The notes under the pieces were generated by a model. It worked only from the letters and a program-made list of their open reading frames with translations. It searched no databases and was not told the origin of the DNA. Made by a program: the position numbers and the translations under genes. This document shows positions 31,001 to 40,105 of a stretch of DNA of 64,000 bases, piece by piece (position 1 is the first letter of the stretch; every line of letters starts with the position of its first letter). The DNA is from Pycnococcus provasolii (Eukaryota; Chlorophyta; Pseudoscourfieldiophyceae; Pseudoscourfieldiales; Pycnococcaceae), in the NCBI GenBank assembly GCA_938743325.2, contig OW568865.1, positions 372,001 to 436,000 of the forward strand, given 5' to 3'.

Positions 31001-31348
31001 TGCGAGTGCTGCAGACACGCCGTACGGGTCACCAGGCTTCGCCTCGTACGTCGTTCGTGCCGTTCGTGTTGTCGTCTGCTGAAGCAGGCTACCCGCTGCT
31101 CCTCCTCCTCCTTCCACCTTGTCCGCCACCTCGTCCATGCTGAGCTCGAGCGGCCTACTTCTCTCCGCGGAGTGCTTGAGCACCGCGGAGACGTCATTGG
31201 AGAGCGCGATGGTTCCTGCCAGCCATAGAAGCACGACGAGTATGATGCCTGTGAGCACGCGTCGTCGCCTCATGATGAGGCGAAGTCTCAGCGCCCAGCC
31301 AGGCGCCGGCCGCGCGGTGGCATCTGCGCCTTTCAGCCGTGGCGCCAT
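28016..31348 (-). CDS. Sialyltransferase-like glycosyltransferase (GT29) with long acidic C-terminal extension
   Basis: 1110 residues from the ATG at 31348. A type II signal anchor (about 31-50) follows a basic cytosolic end, as in Golgi transferases. Sialyl motif L is at 295-357 (SCAIVGNAGTLS ... ILRINQAPTGGKYKAYVGSRAT), motif S at 472-508 (PSTGLVA ... ISVYGF), motif III-like YHYF at 527-530, and motif VS H-x4-E (HSFLLE) at 547-552. These are the marks of CAZy family GT29. Green algae carry GT29 proteins although they are not known to make ordinary sialic acid; the sugar may be a related keto-acid such as Kdo or Dha. After residue ~560 the protein is Asp/Glu/Pro-rich and disordered, with two near-identical 87-residue repeats and one 24-residue partial repeat. 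Confidence 0.85.
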   Translation of the reverse strand: MAPRLKGADATARPAPGWALRLRLIMRRRRVLTGIILVVLLWLAGTIALSNDVSAVLKHSAERSRPLELSMDEVADKVEGGGGAAGSLLQQTTTRTARTTYEAKPGDPYGVSAALADAVPEAKNLGKHASTVWRRERTRVEATVKQKLEWEAFKIKDGPRKVRHLKKRRALEPEEVDGAVGRGGQELRRLFEVLASLQNCESRTSCEKAALRSLYGDVAALSTGGRRTFATSQDAQALLRAPSSGVAEDDVGAASHEDDSRDSSGDGGGGGGLSYGALAAALPAVHPKFSCHLSCAIVGNAGTLSAWSAPDTSVDVSSGGTSALRNAKAIDDHRCILRINQAPTGGKYKAYVGSRATFRVLNAAWVSRYVHPLSEDRTLGNLMSSLEPNVTVVVTRASLHQFVLLQRLIFTRRPDVLTLLLHPSVTSRVREVLERYRLGLLRTAAAGETSEELKKPAGGAEYRRFSRGGSTPSTGLVASLGLAVGGGDNLGCVADANAAEGHPISVYGFSEELSRDKDSMGNSRGSYHYFRATDWPDAPDLRSHPSHSFLLEGRLLRMLRGSVNLPTDSSGTQSDTRLSYVRWCDGLHSLDACHTMLNVEEARIPALVNRDRDRGGVERSAERPSHHERSTSRRRGNGDKQRTVQGTVETKAQEPPGFPSISTPRMTSAKFQEFARDANREIQLALTDKIMQTSGHKSKQPKAGAKESAAEALERRRLAPITDTIDPIEIIEPMEGDEKRQGMAGFIYRRERQRAAKAGFQSIASESADAANMTTSTRPPVLGEREEPPVQGEAVPIDADLEADAEAGVVDESLGDESDQAPLPDDAPTPETDDIPDIATPDEAPNDIDNQEGTEEESPSGADEDGEAPNDIDNQEGTEEESLSGADEDGEPTVLGEREEPPVQAEAVPIDADLEADAEAGVVDESLGDESDQAPLPDDAPTPETDDIPDIATPDEAPNDIDNQEGTEEESPSGADEDGESTAAQSTILQTTPSPPAPKKARKAPNVAAERAKRVKEDLKRAEAAKAVPLSEIKDPAERAREEAWRAEEAKQQGDVPTECLKRGSSDPCFGNWLKAQNRPSNPLEAVRRASQGRLNRRKSKIGDSPDITL
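28411..28671 (-). repeat. 261-bp in-frame repeat, copy 1 (GT29 tail)
   Basis: Encodes 87 acidic residues and is almost identical at the DNA level to 28750-29010; the only difference I see is one base (CGGCC versus CGCCC). It lies wholly within the GT29 coding sequence. The near identity implies a recent duplication. Confidence 0.9.
28678..28749 (-). repeat. 72-bp partial repeat between the two long copies
   Basis: Matches the first 72 bp of each 261-bp copy with a TT-to-AA change in the middle (CACTTAATG versus CACTTGGTG). It points to unequal exchange or slippage. Confidence 0.85.
28750..29010 (-). repeat. 261-bp in-frame repeat, copy 2 (GT29 tail)
   Basis: Second long copy, 87 codons, in the same frame as 28411-28671. 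Confidence 0.9.
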
Positions 31349-31641
31349 ATGACGGATCAGCGGCCACTCACTGATGCGTGTTAAGGGACAATGGGGTGGT
31401 AAATATGAAATACCAAACTATACCCCCTTGTTGGACTATTTCTTTTTGGATTGATTTTTAAAGTACCCTTTGGCCTTTGCATAGACTAGTTATCCCCTTC
31501 CTCCTTTTTGGGTGGTATAATAATAATAAGAACATTCACGCGCCGCCGACGCCTTGCTGTGGCGGCTGACTGATCAATACTCAAGAGTCAAGAGTGGCTT
31601 CAGTGGCTTCAGTGGCAGCTCTCGCGCCCTTTGTTTGGTGT
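31349..31641. promoter_or_regulatory. Divergent promoter region of the GT29 and exonuclease genes
   Basis: 293 bp. CATAGACTAGT at 31480-31490 sits 132 bp from one ATG and 152 bp from the other. An AT-rich stretch (31510-31535, TATAATAATAATAAG) is nearby. Confidence 0.4.
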
Positions 31642-32913
31642 ATGCTCAGTGGCTCGGTGTGGCTCAGTGCCAGCCATTCGCTTCGTGGCCTTGTGAAGGG
31701 GCGACGACTCGCCAGCGTTTGTTCAGGCGAATACTCAGCCGCGTGCTCGCGTTCGGTTGGCAAGGGCGTCTCATCCGCTGGTTCATCCGTTCACGCGTTC
31801 GGGAGTTTGGCGTCTGCATCGCCTCGTCACGCGAATCAGACTGCTCACTTGGTCGCGGAAAACACAAAGCGACACACAGCCGGATTTGCGGCGGCGAACT
31901 TGAACCTGGTATCCGGCGGTCGCGTTCAACAAACGCAACAGCGCGTCGTGCTTGAGCCTGCGCGTATACGACACTTTCACCAGTTTGAACCTGGTGCTAC
32001 AGAGCAGACGAAGCCGTCCGTGGAAGCGTGGACTTGGCCGCAGCCTGACGAGTGGCTACACTGGAACGACGACAACGCAGACGACATGCCCACGCCAAGA
32101 GGACCGCCGAAGTTTGACTTCCCACTGTACGCCCTTTCGCTGGACGTTGAGACGACAGGAACGAGACTCGGCGTCGACAAGTTGATTTCCGTTGGTGCCG
32201 CGGTGATGGCAGCAGAGTCGCAGATTGCAGAGACCGTAACGCTCGACACGGTGCGCGTTGACTTCAAGGTAAATTATCCAGAGGACTTCGAGCCGCGATG
32301 TCTGGCGCAGTTTTGGGATCAGCCGCCCAACGGGCGCACCGATACGAACCCGCTCAGTGAAACGCTCCTTCCCGCTCTTCAGGAAAATGCGCTCGAGGCA
32401 AATGAAGCTGCACAGACGTTCTACGCGTGGTGGCTTCGTGCGTGCCAGAGATTTCCAGGCTTTTACCTCGTTACCGATAATCCCACGCTCGACGTTGGCA
32501 TGATGGATATCGCTCTTCACCAAGCCGCGTTACCCAACTTCCACTCGCTGTGCACGCGACCTGATGGTAGCCTGCATCTGCCCGTTGACATGACCAGCCT
32601 CGCGTGTGGTTTCGTTCCGTACGGCGGCACACCCGGTCACTATATGGCGGCTGGCACGCGCTGGGCGCGCATGCATCACGTGATTCCGTACGAGACGCGC
32701 AATCAGTGTCCGTATGAGTACGGCAGGCACGATCCGCTCGAGGACGCGAAGCGCAACGGCTGGATGTTCGTCGAGAGCATGAAGCTCGTGTACCGGCGAG
32801 GCACACGTCCTCCGCCTGGCGCAGGTCGAGGAGGGTATTCTTCTCGACGAGGCGGCGACTTCCTCTCTGGACCTGGGCGCGGCGCCGGTCCCGCGGGCGG
32901 GTTCGTGCGGTAG
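31642..32913 (+). CDS. DEDDh-type 3'-5' exonuclease-like protein
   Basis: 423 residues from the first ATG at 31642. The N-terminal ~130 residues are Ser/Ala/Arg-rich and could be an organelle targeting region. The nuclease core has ExoI (YALSLDVETTGTRL), ExoII (VTDNPTLDVGMMD) and ExoIII with the histidine (HDPLEDA), the four acidic residues and His of the DEDDh class (RNase T, DnaQ, oligoribonuclease). These use two metal ions to remove nucleotides from 3' ends of RNA or DNA. The tail is an RGG/Gly-rich region that may bind RNA. The spacing between ExoI and ExoII is larger than in oligoribonuclease, and the substrate cannot be told. Confidence 0.75.
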   Translation: MLSGSVWLSASHSLRGLVKGRRLASVCSGEYSAACSRSVGKGVSSAGSSVHAFGSLASASPRHANQTAHLVAENTKRHTAGFAAANLNLVSGGRVQQTQQRVVLEPARIRHFHQFEPGATEQTKPSVEAWTWPQPDEWLHWNDDNADDMPTPRGPPKFDFPLYALSLDVETTGTRLGVDKLISVGAAVMAAESQIAETVTLDTVRVDFKVNYPEDFEPRCLAQFWDQPPNGRTDTNPLSETLLPALQENALEANEAAQTFYAWWLRACQRFPGFYLVTDNPTLDVGMMDIALHQAALPNFHSLCTRPDGSLHLPVDMTSLACGFVPYGGTPGHYMAAGTRWARMHHVIPYETRNQCPYEYGRHDPLEDAKRNGWMFVESMKLVYRRGTRPPPGAGRGGYSSRRGGDFLSGPGRGAGPAGGFVR

Positions 32914-33383
32914 CTAAAAAGTTTGAAACTATTCTGTACAGTAAATAAATGAACGTGAAGCACCACACTCCCTGAATTATAAAGGTTGTGAGTGATTGGT
33001 AAGGTTAGCAGCATACACCAGCAATAACGTCACAGAGTGCACACACGTACTGTACAGTACAATAAAGGACTACAATAAAGTAAGTACTACGACGCGTGCA
33101 CGCGCGCCGAACCAACAGCGGATAAAATCAGTTGATATAGACTATAGACTATAAAATTGACCGGGAACTAAACAGGGTCGGCGCCGTACTGACGTTCCTG
33201 ATAGTGAGAGAGGGACGGACGGATCGGGTGATTTTTTTCCCTTTTGGAGGAACACGTGGGCCCACTTTAATTTCCCCTTAAAAAAGATGATCCGAACAAG
33301 CAAAAGTCAAACCCACCTTATTGTGTTCGTTTCAGGATTAAAAAATAGGGGAGTTCGTTGGGGCCCAATCGATTAATCCATCA
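32914..33383. promoter_or_regulatory. Intergenic region with a doubled TAGACTAT motif
   Basis: 470 bp, no gene seen. ATATAGACTATAGACTATAA at 33136-33155 carries two overlapping copies of the recurrent promoter motif, 229-248 bp before the kinase ATG. The palindrome GTACTGTACAGTAC is at 33047-33060. Confidence 0.45.
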
Positions 33384-35729
33384 ATGGGCGGTGCGTCTTC
33401 GTCTTCGTCGGATGGCGGCGGTGGGAGTGGTGGTGGTGGGGGTCGTGGTGGTGGTGGTCGTCGATCGCTTGGATCGCTTGGCCTTGGGTTTTGTCTGAAA
33501 CCTGGTGGGGGTGACAGGGGGGGTGAGAGGGGTGGTCCTCCTCCTCCTGATCGTGGTAGTGGTACTCCTCGTGGTAGTTCTAAGAAGAAGAATCGTCTGA
33601 ATCAGCCTCAGAATCTTCATCAGGGGGCTCGACGTCGTAGTGGTGAATGTCTCGAACAACCTGATGCCAGTGGCAACAACCATGAGTCTAAGAAGAAGAA
33701 TGACAACAAGCATGCTGCTGCCGCTGGTGATGACGGACAACAACAACAACAACAACAACAACAAGAAGAAGTTCTTCCTCAGCAACCTCCGTTTGGACTC
33801 ACGCTCGCGACGCATAAGCCGCTCGGGCTCGTGGGCATCGGTGCCGCGGGAACGTGTTTCGCCATGCGTGACGTAGCCACGGGAAAGACAGTCGCAGTCA
33901 AGGCGATTCCACGTGGGCCGTCGCTTTCCACGGACTACGTGTATCGGGAAATCGCGCTGCAGAGCTCTCTTCCGCGTCATCCGAACGTCATTCCGCTGCA
34001 CGAGGTCATCCTCACGCCCAACCACCTCGCGGTCGTGATGGACTTCGCCTCAGGCGGCGAGCTGCTGACTCTCATCGAATCGAGGCAGGCACGCGTTAGC
34101 AGGGCACGAAAGAAGTGGTACCAGAAATATGGAGGAGGAGGAGGAGGAGGCGACAGCGACGACGATGATGAAATAGAGCTGAGAAGGGCAAGCAGCGCGC
34201 ATGGACTGGAAGCAGGGCTCACCTGCCTGAGTGAGATGGAGGCTCGCTACTTCTTCCTTCAGCTTCTCGACGTCATCGATTTTCTCCACGAGCACAACAT
34301 AGCGCACAGAGACCTCAAGCTCGACAATACTCTGCTTGACTACAAGAGGTCGTCGCTCAAGCGCCCATCGGCATCGGCGTCGCCTACGAAGGTGCGTCGC
34401 AGCAACTCGTTCGCGTCGTTCGCGGGATTCGACAGACACCACGTCAAAAAAACCGACGACTTTGTCCCGCCGGTGCTGCGCGTGTGCGACTTTGGATTTG
34501 CAAAAGATTGGACAGCTGAAAACGAGAATGAAAACATGAACACGTGTGTCGGCACCCCGTGCTACATGGCCCCCGAGGTTCTGACCAAGGGAAAGCCGCT
34601 TCGCATGCGCGCGGGTGGCGGAATCACGAGCAGCAGTAGTACCAAGGACGGTGGTGGAGACGGCAGCAAGAAGGGGTACTCCGCACGAGGTGTGGACGTG
34701 TGGAGTCTCGGAGTTCTGCTCTTCGTCATGCTCGTGGGGCAATTTCCATTCGACAGCGACGGGAGCGTTCATGGTACGAATGAAGCAGCCAAGTCAGCCG
34801 CGACGAACGCGAGTGGTGGAACTTTTGATGATGGCGACGCCGGAGGAGCGGGAAGCGAGGTGCCCCTATCGGAGACAACAGGCGACGCGGCAGCTCCTCC
34901 ATTACCACCGCGCACCGCCGCGGAGCAGGCTGAGCACATTCGTCGCGTCTACGACGATATCCTTTCCCAACAGGGGTTCCTTGACGACGACGGTGATGAC
35001 GACGACGACGACGACGACGATAATAATAAGAGAAGCAGCACCGGCAGCCTGCTGCCGCCGGTGGTGGAGGATGGTGATGATAGGGCAGCAAGAACAGCAT
35101 TCAAGCAAGAACAGCAGAGCCCGGCGCGTCGTCGTCGTGCCATTAGACTGCAGAAGCGTATCCCAGCGCTGCGTTTCCTGTCGCCCGAGGCTCACGATTT
35201 GCTCTTCAACGGCATCTTTATCAAGAATCCACGAAAGCGTCTCGACATCGACGGATTGCGAAAGCATCCATGGGTGTGTGCGCCACTGGACGAGCCGTAC
35301 AAATCCACTCTCATGCGAATGCGTGCAAAGCATCCTCCTCATGCCAAAGCTGCTTATGCACCACCAGCTCCCGCCGCCGTTGCCACGGGACAGGGAGCAA
35401 AAACGCGGAGCTCGCCGCGGCGTGGCATAGGTCCATGGGCAAAGCTCGAGTGTGAGGGCGAAGGAGAAGCAGGAGGAGAAAAGGTAGTTGAGGAGGAGGA
35501 TCCAGTCGTCGTATCATCGCCACGACGACGTAGTAGCTCGATTGATGAAGAGGAGCGCGTCACAGTGGGTAAGATGAGTGCGACTTCGTCTTGTCGACTG
35601 CGTGAGCGAGACTTGGACGAACTTAAGCGCATGCTCGTCGTCGCATCGACGGAAACCAACATCAGTAGCAGTGCCGGTGAGAGTCAAGATGGCGGGGACG
35701 GACCAATCAATTGGCGAATCAAACTTTAA
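33384..35729 (+). CDS. Serine/threonine protein kinase (CAMK/SnRK-like) with large inserts
   Basis: 781 residues from the ATG at 33384. MGGASS at the start fits N-myristoylation (Gly2, Ser6). A Gly/Asn/Gln-rich N-terminus (1-135) precedes the kinase domain (about 145-640): VAVKAI with the catalytic Lys at 173, HRDLKLDN near 307, DFG at 369-371 and CVGTPCYMAPEVL with APE at 396-398. HRDLKLDN and the C-lobe VDVWSLGVLLFVMLVGQFPF point to the CAMK/SnRK branch. Three low-complexity inserts break the C-lobe: a Gly/Asp run after the hinge, a Ser/Gly run after APE, and a poly-Asp run before the last helices. The catalytic residues are intact. The C-terminal ~140 residues are Ser/Glu-rich. Substrate unknown. 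Confidence 0.88.
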   Translation: MGGASSSSSDGGGGSGGGGGRGGGGRRSLGSLGLGFCLKPGGGDRGGERGGPPPPDRGSGTPRGSSKKKNRLNQPQNLHQGARRRSGECLEQPDASGNNHESKKKNDNKHAAAAGDDGQQQQQQQQQEEVLPQQPPFGLTLATHKPLGLVGIGAAGTCFAMRDVATGKTVAVKAIPRGPSLSTDYVYREIALQSSLPRHPNVIPLHEVILTPNHLAVVMDFASGGELLTLIESRQARVSRARKKWYQKYGGGGGGGDSDDDDEIELRRASSAHGLEAGLTCLSEMEARYFFLQLLDVIDFLHEHNIAHRDLKLDNTLLDYKRSSLKRPSASASPTKVRRSNSFASFAGFDRHHVKKTDDFVPPVLRVCDFGFAKDWTAENENENMNTCVGTPCYMAPEVLTKGKPLRMRAGGGITSSSSTKDGGGDGSKKGYSARGVDVWSLGVLLFVMLVGQFPFDSDGSVHGTNEAAKSAATNASGGTFDDGDAGGAGSEVPLSETTGDAAAPPLPPRTAAEQAEHIRRVYDDILSQQGFLDDDGDDDDDDDDDNNKRSSTGSLLPPVVEDGDDRAARTAFKQEQQSPARRRRAIRLQKRIPALRFLSPEAHDLLFNGIFIKNPRKRLDIDGLRKHPWVCAPLDEPYKSTLMRMRAKHPPHAKAAYAPPAPAAVATGQGAKTRSSPRRGIGPWAKLECEGEGEAGGEKVVEEEDPVVVSSPRRRSSSIDEEERVTVGKMSATSSCRLRERDLDELKRMLVVASTETNISSSAGESQDGGDGPINWRIKL

Positions 35730-35835
35730 AGAATAATGTGAATGGTGTCAAGTTCCATTACTAGTACTCAATGTGCAATCTTAGCCGAATTATCCCGTTC
35801 CCTCCCATTCCCTGATGATGATTGACTCAAGTTGG

Positions 35836-36999
35836 TTAGCCGCCAGCCGCGACTGCCGCTTCCTGCGCATGCCGTGCAGCTTCAATAGCCTGCTGACTCG
35901 CTGCGGCGATCTGCGCCATTGCCCGTCCCTCCTCTCGCCACGCGGTGCACGCAGAGACATCCGCCACAGCGTCATGGTTGGCGCTGTCGAGATAGCAAGC
36001 GAGTGCGAGGTACAGGTGCCTATGAGCCGCAAGTCGTGCATTGTTGTCCGTGGCATTTGCACACTTCATGAGCTCATCTGCATTTTCATGTACTTGCTCC
36101 GGCGCGTAAAGAGCGATGGGCGAGAGGCGTCGAAAGAGATTCAAGCACGAATCGAGCTGTGCTGAATTCAAAGCACCTCTAGGATCCTGTATATCGTTGT
36201 GGGTACCATTTTCAATCTCGTAGTACAGTCGATCGTTTCCAACTCCACCTCCTTGTTGGGTAGAAGTAGAGTTCGCTTCCGTTGCCATCATGGCCTTTGG
36301 AATGATTGGTGGAGCCGAGATGTCAGCATCCCCAGTGACAAACACGATTGGATTCCGCACCGAGGTCAATGGAGGGGGGGTGTCGTCCAGCGTCGTCCCA
36401 CCAAGCAGATACGGACTAAGAGACACGGTGACCTTTGGTGGTGCGATTGCCTTGCTGCTGTGTCGCCACGCGCTGTGCATGAGAGCCTGAGCCCCTCCCA
36501 TGCTATGTCCGACCACTGCAACGTCTGTACGCGATAATTCAATGCCACTCGCAGCTGTGACTAGCGCCCACCAATGTCGCAGCGTCGTCTCGCAAGCCGC
36601 AAGCTCATCTCGCTCCTTCGGACAGCACACTACCGCACCAAGCTTCGAGGCTGTCTCCGCAAGTGTGGCATGAAAATGATCTTTGCATGATGCGTTCCAT
36701 CCCACGCTAAATAGAACGAGCGGAAGTACTGGTGACACCCCTCCGGATGGCACAATCACGCGTGGCGTCCACACGTGGAAGCGAGGCTCATGTTTGCCAT
36801 AATCCTGCTGCTCATTCGTTGTTGTTGTTGGAGGAGGAGACCACATGGGTACGTACCGAGCTGATGACAGGTCGTCGTCGACCACAAAGAGCTCCGATAA
36901 CTCTGGAAGAGGAGAGGAAGAAGATGGAGTATGCTGTTGTGCCGAAGCTACCACCACCACAGCAAGCGCAACTATCATCACATTCAGCATCATGATCAT
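35836..36999 (-). CDS. Secreted alpha/beta hydrolase
   Basis: 387 residues from the first ATG at 36999, which starts a clean signal peptide (MIMMLNVMIVALAVVVVASA, then QQ); the open frame upstream has only non-ATG codons. The alpha/beta hydrolase triad is visible: nucleophile elbow GHSMGG with Ser166, Asp in FVTGDADIS (about 223) and His in NGTHNDI (about 267). The oxyanion region (LVLFSVGWNASC) and the elbow resemble the chlorophyllase/PETase-like lipase branch. The last 110 residues are helical and Ala-rich. Probably an extracellular or vacuolar esterase; the substrate is unknown. Confidence 0.78.
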   Translation of the reverse strand: MIMMLNVMIVALAVVVVASAQQHTPSSSSPLPELSELFVVDDDLSSARYVPMWSPPPTTTTNEQQDYGKHEPRFHVWTPRVIVPSGGVSPVLPLVLFSVGWNASCKDHFHATLAETASKLGAVVCCPKERDELAACETTLRHWWALVTAASGIELSRTDVAVVGHSMGGAQALMHSAWRHSSKAIAPPKVTVSLSPYLLGGTTLDDTPPPLTSVRNPIVFVTGDADISAPPIIPKAMMATEANSTSTQQGGGVGNDRLYYEIENGTHNDIQDPRGALNSAQLDSCLNLFRRLSPIALYAPEQVHENADELMKCANATDNNARLAAHRHLYLALACYLDSANHDAVADVSACTAWREEGRAMAQIAAASQQAIEAARHAQEAAVAAGG

Positions 37000-37223
37000 C
37001 ACCACCACCACCACAAGTGACGGAAGTGACAGATGAGACGGATGTGAAGCCAAAAAACAAATGGCGCCCTAGATGATGGTAGACCCCCTCTCGGAAAATC
37101 AGAAATTTCTCAACTCAGTGCGTCCCAACCCCAATCGCAAACATGATTTGATTTGATCAGATTTCAGATTCGCCGCCATACTACCGTAGAGCCCGGCACA
37201 CTTCGGACTGTTGCAACTTCATC

Positions 37224-39422
37224 ATGGCATCACCGACGAGGAAGGCACCATCATCTCAACGTCGCCTACCTAGCACGCTTATCCTGCTTGGCGTACTGCT
37301 TATTACTATACTAAATATAGGCAGCGCCGCACTGTTAGTTAAGCTAACTAGGAACAACGCCACGACCACGCTTCGAGAGACAGCAGCAGTACGTCGTCGA
37401 CGCGGACAACTACGACGACCTCCGCGACATGCTGCCGCGCCACGCAGGTTTAGGAAGAGCGGAAATCAGCGAGAGACTGGAAATGCTATTGGCGTGAGCG
37501 GTGCTAGCGTACCTGATTATTCTCGCCGTCGCGAACAAGATGGTGGGCTCGCACGCACGCACGCCAACGACAACAGTCACAACAGTGTGCCACTCAACCA
37601 ACGGGATGCGACCTTGTCTCCAGATGGTGGTCGTCTGGGTCGCGTCTGGGACGCGTCTGGGTCGGCGGCGGCGGCGGCACTATCACCCGTGCTATGCGAA
37701 ACGGAAAAACGTGCCATTAGTCCAGGAACGGAAGTGCGTGTGGCCACCGTGAGTGTTCCCCTTCCTTCCAGCAGGGAGGGAGAAACGAAGACGTTCCGTA
37801 TTGCGACGTACGGCAAGCACGACATCGTCTCCGGATCCATACTCACGAACGGAAACTGGGAGCCGCAGACGGCTGATCACATCAAAACAGCTCTCGCGGA
37901 AAAGGAGGGAAGCGTCTTCATCGACATTGGCGCGAACATCGGATACTTCGGGCTGTACATGGCGACCCTGGGATACAACGTGATCGCCGTAGAGGCGAGC
38001 CAGGAGAATGTCAACTTGATCCGATACTCGCTTTGCATGAACCCTGAGCTGAAGAGCAAAATCAAGCTGCACCACGTCGCCCTGGCTGATAAGCGTATGC
38101 GGTGCACAATGGCAAGCCCGGAGGGCAACAGTGGCAACATGAATATGGACTGCAAGGAGGAGGAGAGTCGTGCGCTCGACTTCAGCGGCTGGGTGCACTG
38201 GTCAGGACGGAGGCAGCGCGAGGAGGTTGTGATGACGGTACCTCTTGACGAGGTTGTGGGCAAAGACGAGCGTGTGGACGTTCTGAAGATCGATACGGAG
38301 GGCTTCGAGTACCACGCGCTGGTAGGTGGGCAGAAGCATGTGCTGTCAAAAGTGCGGTACATGCAATCTGAGTTTTCTCCGTTCATGCTTCGAAAGCAGC
38401 ACTCGGATCCTGTGGAGTACTTGGAGCTGCTTCGAAAGCACGGCTTGCAGGTGCACTACCAGGGCGATATCGTGCGTGACTTTGGAAAGCTCGTTGGCAG
38501 CATAGCACGAGACTCCATTGTGGACATCACCGCATCACGTCGAGCTAGTACTTCGCTGAAAGTTGCTCCACCGAAGCTGGAGCTTAAGCTTTTGTATGAA
38601 AATCATGTTATCGCAGGAGCAAATGTGAAGGTTGGTGTGAGAGAGGCTGGACATACGAATTTGATTCGCGGTCATATCGAGCGTGAGGAAAACGTGTACC
38701 AACTAACCGCGCACGCTATCGAGGAAGGCTGGAGCAAGCTGGTGGTGGATGCTGGATCAAATCATGGTGCTGTTGCGGCATTTGCCGCTTTACAGGGTGC
38801 AATGGTGGAAGCGGTGGAGATGCAAGAGGAACTTTCGAGAGTTGTATCGGAAAATGCGCGTGCAAACGGTGTGAACGTAAAGGTGATCAATGCGGCGATT
38901 TCGTCCTCGGTTGGCACCGTCTCATACTCTGGCCACCAGATTGCCGAGGGTGCGATAGCGCAGCTGGCTCCTCCGAGTCAAGACGCACCGACTGTTGCGT
39001 CGATCACTTTAGATGATCTCATCGGCTCGCGGCACGTGGCGATGCTGAAGATTGACGTCGAGGGCGCTGACCTGCTTGCCTTGTCGAGCGCGGACGCGTC
39101 GTTCGCGGCACATCGGGTGGACCATAGCGTCGTGGAGTTTGGTCCGCCGTCGCGCTGGACGGCAGTTACGGGACAATCCGCCGCAGATGGCGTAAGTGTG
39201 ATGACAAAGATCCGTAATCACGGCTACCACGTGCGTGTCATACGCAGCTTTGCATGGGATGCGGCGCGTGGTATGATCAGCGATAACACGATAAGAGAGG
39301 CGACGCGATTTAACGTGCAGTATCTGGAATTGGTCAACGAGGCGGATGACGAGCAGCTCGTGCGTGCGATGTCGACTTGCAACTGCGAGTCGTACTTGTG
39401 GTTCGCACGACGGAACCAGTAA
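37224..39422 (+). CDS. Golgi-type membrane protein with two tandem FkbM methyltransferase domains
   Basis: 732 residues from the ATG at 37224. A signal anchor (about 17-38) is followed by an Arg/Asn-rich stem (to about 190). Domain 1 (about 230-393) has FIDIGANIGYFGLYMA, the acidic VEAS strand end and VLKIDTEGFEYHAL; domain 2 (about 503-646) has LVVDAGSNHGAVAAFAALQG, VEAVEM and MLKIDVEGADLLAL. Both are FkbM (PF05050) SAM-dependent methyltransferase folds, which often O-methylate sugars. Domain 2 is less canonical at the SAM loop (DAGSNHG). Codons 101-134 lie on a 103-bp block identical to one in the first GT8 gene. The gene opens the glycan island. Confidence 0.85.
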   Translation: MASPTRKAPSSQRRLPSTLILLGVLLITILNIGSAALLVKLTRNNATTTLRETAAVRRRRGQLRRPPRHAAAPRRFRKSGNQRETGNAIGVSGASVPDYSRRREQDGGLARTHANDNSHNSVPLNQRDATLSPDGGRLGRVWDASGSAAAAALSPVLCETEKRAISPGTEVRVATVSVPLPSSREGETKTFRIATYGKHDIVSGSILTNGNWEPQTADHIKTALAEKEGSVFIDIGANIGYFGLYMATLGYNVIAVEASQENVNLIRYSLCMNPELKSKIKLHHVALADKRMRCTMASPEGNSGNMNMDCKEEESRALDFSGWVHWSGRRQREEVVMTVPLDEVVGKDERVDVLKIDTEGFEYHALVGGQKHVLSKVRYMQSEFSPFMLRKQHSDPVEYLELLRKHGLQVHYQGDIVRDFGKLVGSIARDSIVDITASRRASTSLKVAPPKLELKLLYENHVIAGANVKVGVREAGHTNLIRGHIEREENVYQLTAHAIEEGWSKLVVDAGSNHGAVAAFAALQGAMVEAVEMQEELSRVVSENARANGVNVKVINAAISSSVGTVSYSGHQIAEGAIAQLAPPSQDAPTVASITLDDLIGSRHVAMLKIDVEGADLLALSSADASFAAHRVDHSVVEFGPPSRWTAVTGQSAADGVSVMTKIRNHGYHVRVIRSFAWDAARGMISDNTIREATRFNVQYLELVNEADDEQLVRAMSTCNCESYLWFARRNQ
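37524..37626 (+). repeat. 103-bp stem module, copy 1
   Basis: Identical over 103 bp to 39926-40028 and read in the same frame (RREQDGGLARTHAND and on). Sequence outside the block is unrelated. Confidence 0.9.
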
Positions 39423-39474
39423 TCCCTGGCTATTACACACATAGCAGGCGGGAATGGGGGGTGATAAGGCCATT

Positions 39475-40105
39475 GGACGTAAAACCCGAACGGTGACATC
39501 ACGTTGTTAGTTTTCCCTCCCGCAGAAGATTTCGATTTCCGATTTGTTCCCCCCGAACCCAACCCCGGTCGAAGTTTTCAAATAACGCCGCATTCGTGCG
39601 TTACACGTTACACATCGTCGCATAACCCACGAATATACGAAACGCGCGCACACAACTGCTACTAGTGCTCTTCACGCGTATACACGTCATGCGACCGAAA
39701 GCGAATCCTGGCACTGACGGTGGTGGTGGTGGTGGTCGTCGTCGCCCGCGTAGGACAGCCTGGTGTGCGTCGATCCTTCTCGTCGTCACCACGCTCGTCG
39801 CGCTGAACACTGTCGGCGTGATTCTGAGAAGTGCCCCGGAAAGGGAGACGACGGATCAAACGTATCGTCGTCAAATGATGGCGAGGTTCAACCGGGGTGA
39901 TCCTTTCCGACAAAATAGCACGACACGCCGTCGCGAACAAGATGGTGGGCTCGCACGCACGCACGCCAACGACAACAGTCACAACAGTGTGCCACTCAAC
40001 CAACGGGATGCGACCTTGTCTCCAGATGCAAATTTTACGGCTCAATTCCCGAAAGATGTTGAGTTGCAAGACGGCGACGAAGAGTCAGAGGGAGAAGTTG
40101 AGCTT
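39475..40105 (+). repeat. Shared leader of the cassette array, copy A (with 153-bp insertion)
   Basis: Starts at GGACGTAAAACCCG and covers the promoter/5' leader, the ATG, the membrane anchor and the stem. Relative to copies B and C it holds a 153-bp insertion that includes the 103-bp stem module. Confidence 0.9.
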
